Assembly (NCBI RefSeq): GCF_002217355.1
Contig: NZ_MUHA01000006.1
Coordinates: forward strand, 152,819-216,818
Reading direction: 5' to 3'
Length of the DNA stretch: 64,000 nt
From: Flavobacterium oncorhynchi
GTDB lineage: Bacteria; Bacteroidota; Bacteroidia; Flavobacteriales; Flavobacteriaceae
Shown: one piece after another, positions 63,605 through 64,000 of the stretch
How positions within the stretch are numbered: the stretch's first letter is position 1
Layout: the number at the start of each line of letters is the position of its first letter
The notes under the pieces: generated by a model
Told to the model about the DNA's origin: nothing
The model's input: only the letters and a program-made list of their open reading frames with translations
The model's database searches: none
Made by a program: the position numbers and the translations under genes

Positions 63605-63637
63605 TTATTTACAGCAGCAGGTTTGCATCATTTTCAT
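63605..63637 (-). CDS. Second leader ORF with a Cys-Cys-Cys run (copy B)
   Basis: Eleven codons read MKMMQTCCCK and stop; I checked the bases on both strands. The three Cys codons (TGC TGC TGT) stand near the end, and the stop codon is seven bases before the strong hairpin at 63572-63597. A ribosome stalled at these Cys codons would therefore reach into the hairpin region, as in classical attenuators. The position is conserved in the other leader, but that ORF has no Cys. Confidence 0.5.
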   Translation of the reverse strand: MKMMQTCCCK

Positions 63638-63830
63638 TTTAGTTTTTTTTAGTTGTTAATTATTTTCTTTTTTAAAATTGAGATATATTCAAAGATCTTT
63701 CCGAAGCAGTTTAATGCCGCAAATAGAGGTTTGGAATATAAAATGGTAATGTGGTGGTGAAATTTAAAAGTCTCGTTTTATATTAGATTTGAAAATTAAT
63801 CTATTGTAAACGAATAATTTGCATTAGGAA

Positions 63831-63848
63831 TTAGCAACAGAAGCACAT
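63831..63848 (-). CDS. Cysteine-rich mini leader ORF, Met-Cys-Phe-Cys-Cys (copy B)
   Basis: Six codons, ATGTGCTTCTGTTGCTAA, encode Met-Cys-Phe-Cys-Cys and stop, identical in protein to the ORF at 49197-49214; the only difference is TGC for TGT in the last Cys codon. It is the first AUG after the operon B promoter. Conservation with the other leader falls off right after its stop codon, which supports the ORF being the conserved unit. Confidence 0.6.
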   Translation of the reverse strand: MCFCC

Positions 63849-63870
63849 ATAACAGAATGTGTTATAGGTG
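63844..63870 (-). promoter_or_regulatory. Hairpin covering the mini-ORF start (copy B)
   Basis: Arms 63844-63853 and 63861-63870 pair at nine of ten positions around a seven-base loop; the ORF start codon lies in the 3' arm. The copy in operon A keeps the pairing with a C-G to U-G change. Confidence 0.55.
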
Positions 63871-63970
63871 TATTTTTTAGGAAGAATGTAATACGATATG
63901 CTTTCGGTTGTTTTCAAAATATAATTTTTTTAGTTTCAAATATTATTTTAAACTCTACTAATCCTATAGA

Positions 63971-64000
63971 CAAAGTTAATTTTAATATAATAAAAACCAA
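63971..64000 (-). promoter_or_regulatory. Promoter of sulfur operon B (partly at window edge)
   Basis: Minus strand: -7 box TAACTTTG (63971-63978) and a -33 box whose TTGG begins at 64000; spacing about 19 bases. The bases further upstream lie outside the window. Spacer and flanks are nearly identical to the operon A promoter. Confidence 0.8.

Larger units (their letters stand above)
63472..63970 (-). promoter_or_regulatory. Long 5' leader of sulfur operon B
   Basis: About 490 bases between the predicted start near 63964 and the SusC start. It shares its first ~140 bases with the operon A leader, carries the Met-Cys-Phe-Cys-Cys ORF and its hairpin, an unshared middle part, a Cys-rich ORF (63605-63637) and a strong hairpin (63572-63597) followed by the conserved TTTATCACTA box. 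Confidence 0.65.

Noticed and set aside
63572..63606. Plus-strand Rho-independent terminator (10-pair stem with a T-run)
   Set aside because: No plus-strand gene ends upstream of it; the nearest transcribed unit is the minus-strand leader, where the same hairpin is a leader element. The operon A copy lacks the T-run.
1..64000. tRNA, rRNA, CRISPR array, integrase or transposase genes
   Set aside because: I looked for cloverleaf ends, rRNA motifs, regularly spaced direct repeats and DDE or Tyr-recombinase motifs and saw none.

Overview
The window looks like chromosome of a Flavobacterium-type bacterium (Bacteroidota, Flavobacteriaceae). The evidence is AT-rich DNA, three SusC/SusD pairs, promoters of the Bacteroidota type (TTTG near -33, TAnnTTTG near -7), a Rho with a long Asn/Gln/Lys-rich insertion, DUF4293 next to rho, and family-specific genes such as DUF3667 and DUF4919. 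I saw no rRNA, tRNA, CRISPR array, integrase or transposase.

Layout. 0-5.9 kb: small minus-strand genes (NTF2-like fragment, ArsR-like half protein, SRPBCC protein, COX1-like membrane protein, GNAT, DUF4919, DUF1254/1214 lipoprotein, DUF2314-ankyrin protein). 6-8.4 kb: lpdA and a NUMOD4/HNH-like protein. 8.6-21 kb: a co-directional run truA - ABC exporter - LytS-type kinase - secreted zinc protease - SusC - SusD, then a terminator and a LytTR regulator with its own promoter; this looks like a protein or peptide uptake locus with its own two-component system. 21.5-35.6 kb: housekeeping and membrane functions (SPFH/flotillin protein, YfcE phosphoesterase, NarL-type two-component system, DUF4293, rho, M28 peptidase, DUF3667, dienelactone hydrolase, penicillin-acylase family enzyme, Lrp regulator divergent from ornithine aminotransferase).

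35.7-64 kb is the most interesting part: two parallel minus-strand operons that together form a sulfur-acquisition island. Operon A starts at a promoter near 49.34 kb and reads SusC - SusD - amidohydrolase - small ORF - SsuD-like monooxygenase - APC permease - serine acetyltransferase - family 2A encapsulin shell - cysteine desulfurase with a 240-residue cargo extension. Operon B starts at a near-identical promoter near 63.98 kb and reads SusC - SusD - arylsulfatase - a 39-residue membrane peptide - sterol-desaturase-family enzyme - rhodanese/thioredoxin protein - sulfatase - YeiH-type transporter - sulfatase, ending at a strong hairpin at 49.47-49.52 kb. I infer this flow: import of sulfated or sulfonated organics, release of sulfate or sulfite, O-acetylserine and cysteine synthesis, and desulfuration of cysteine inside a protein nanocompartment that may store sulfur.

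Both operons have unusually long leaders (about 460 bases) that share a roughly 160-base block. In both, the first AUG after the promoter opens the same five-codon ORF, Met-Cys-Phe-Cys-Cys-stop, with a synonymous Cys codon difference, and that AUG lies in the 3' arm of a conserved hairpin. The 63.6 kb leader also carries a second short ORF with three consecutive Cys codons just before a strong hairpin. I propose, as inference, that these leaders sense cysteine supply by translation. This is the main candidate for an undescribed system here.

Names rest on motif recognition without database searches; substrates of the SusCD pairs and sulfatases cannot be read from the sequence.
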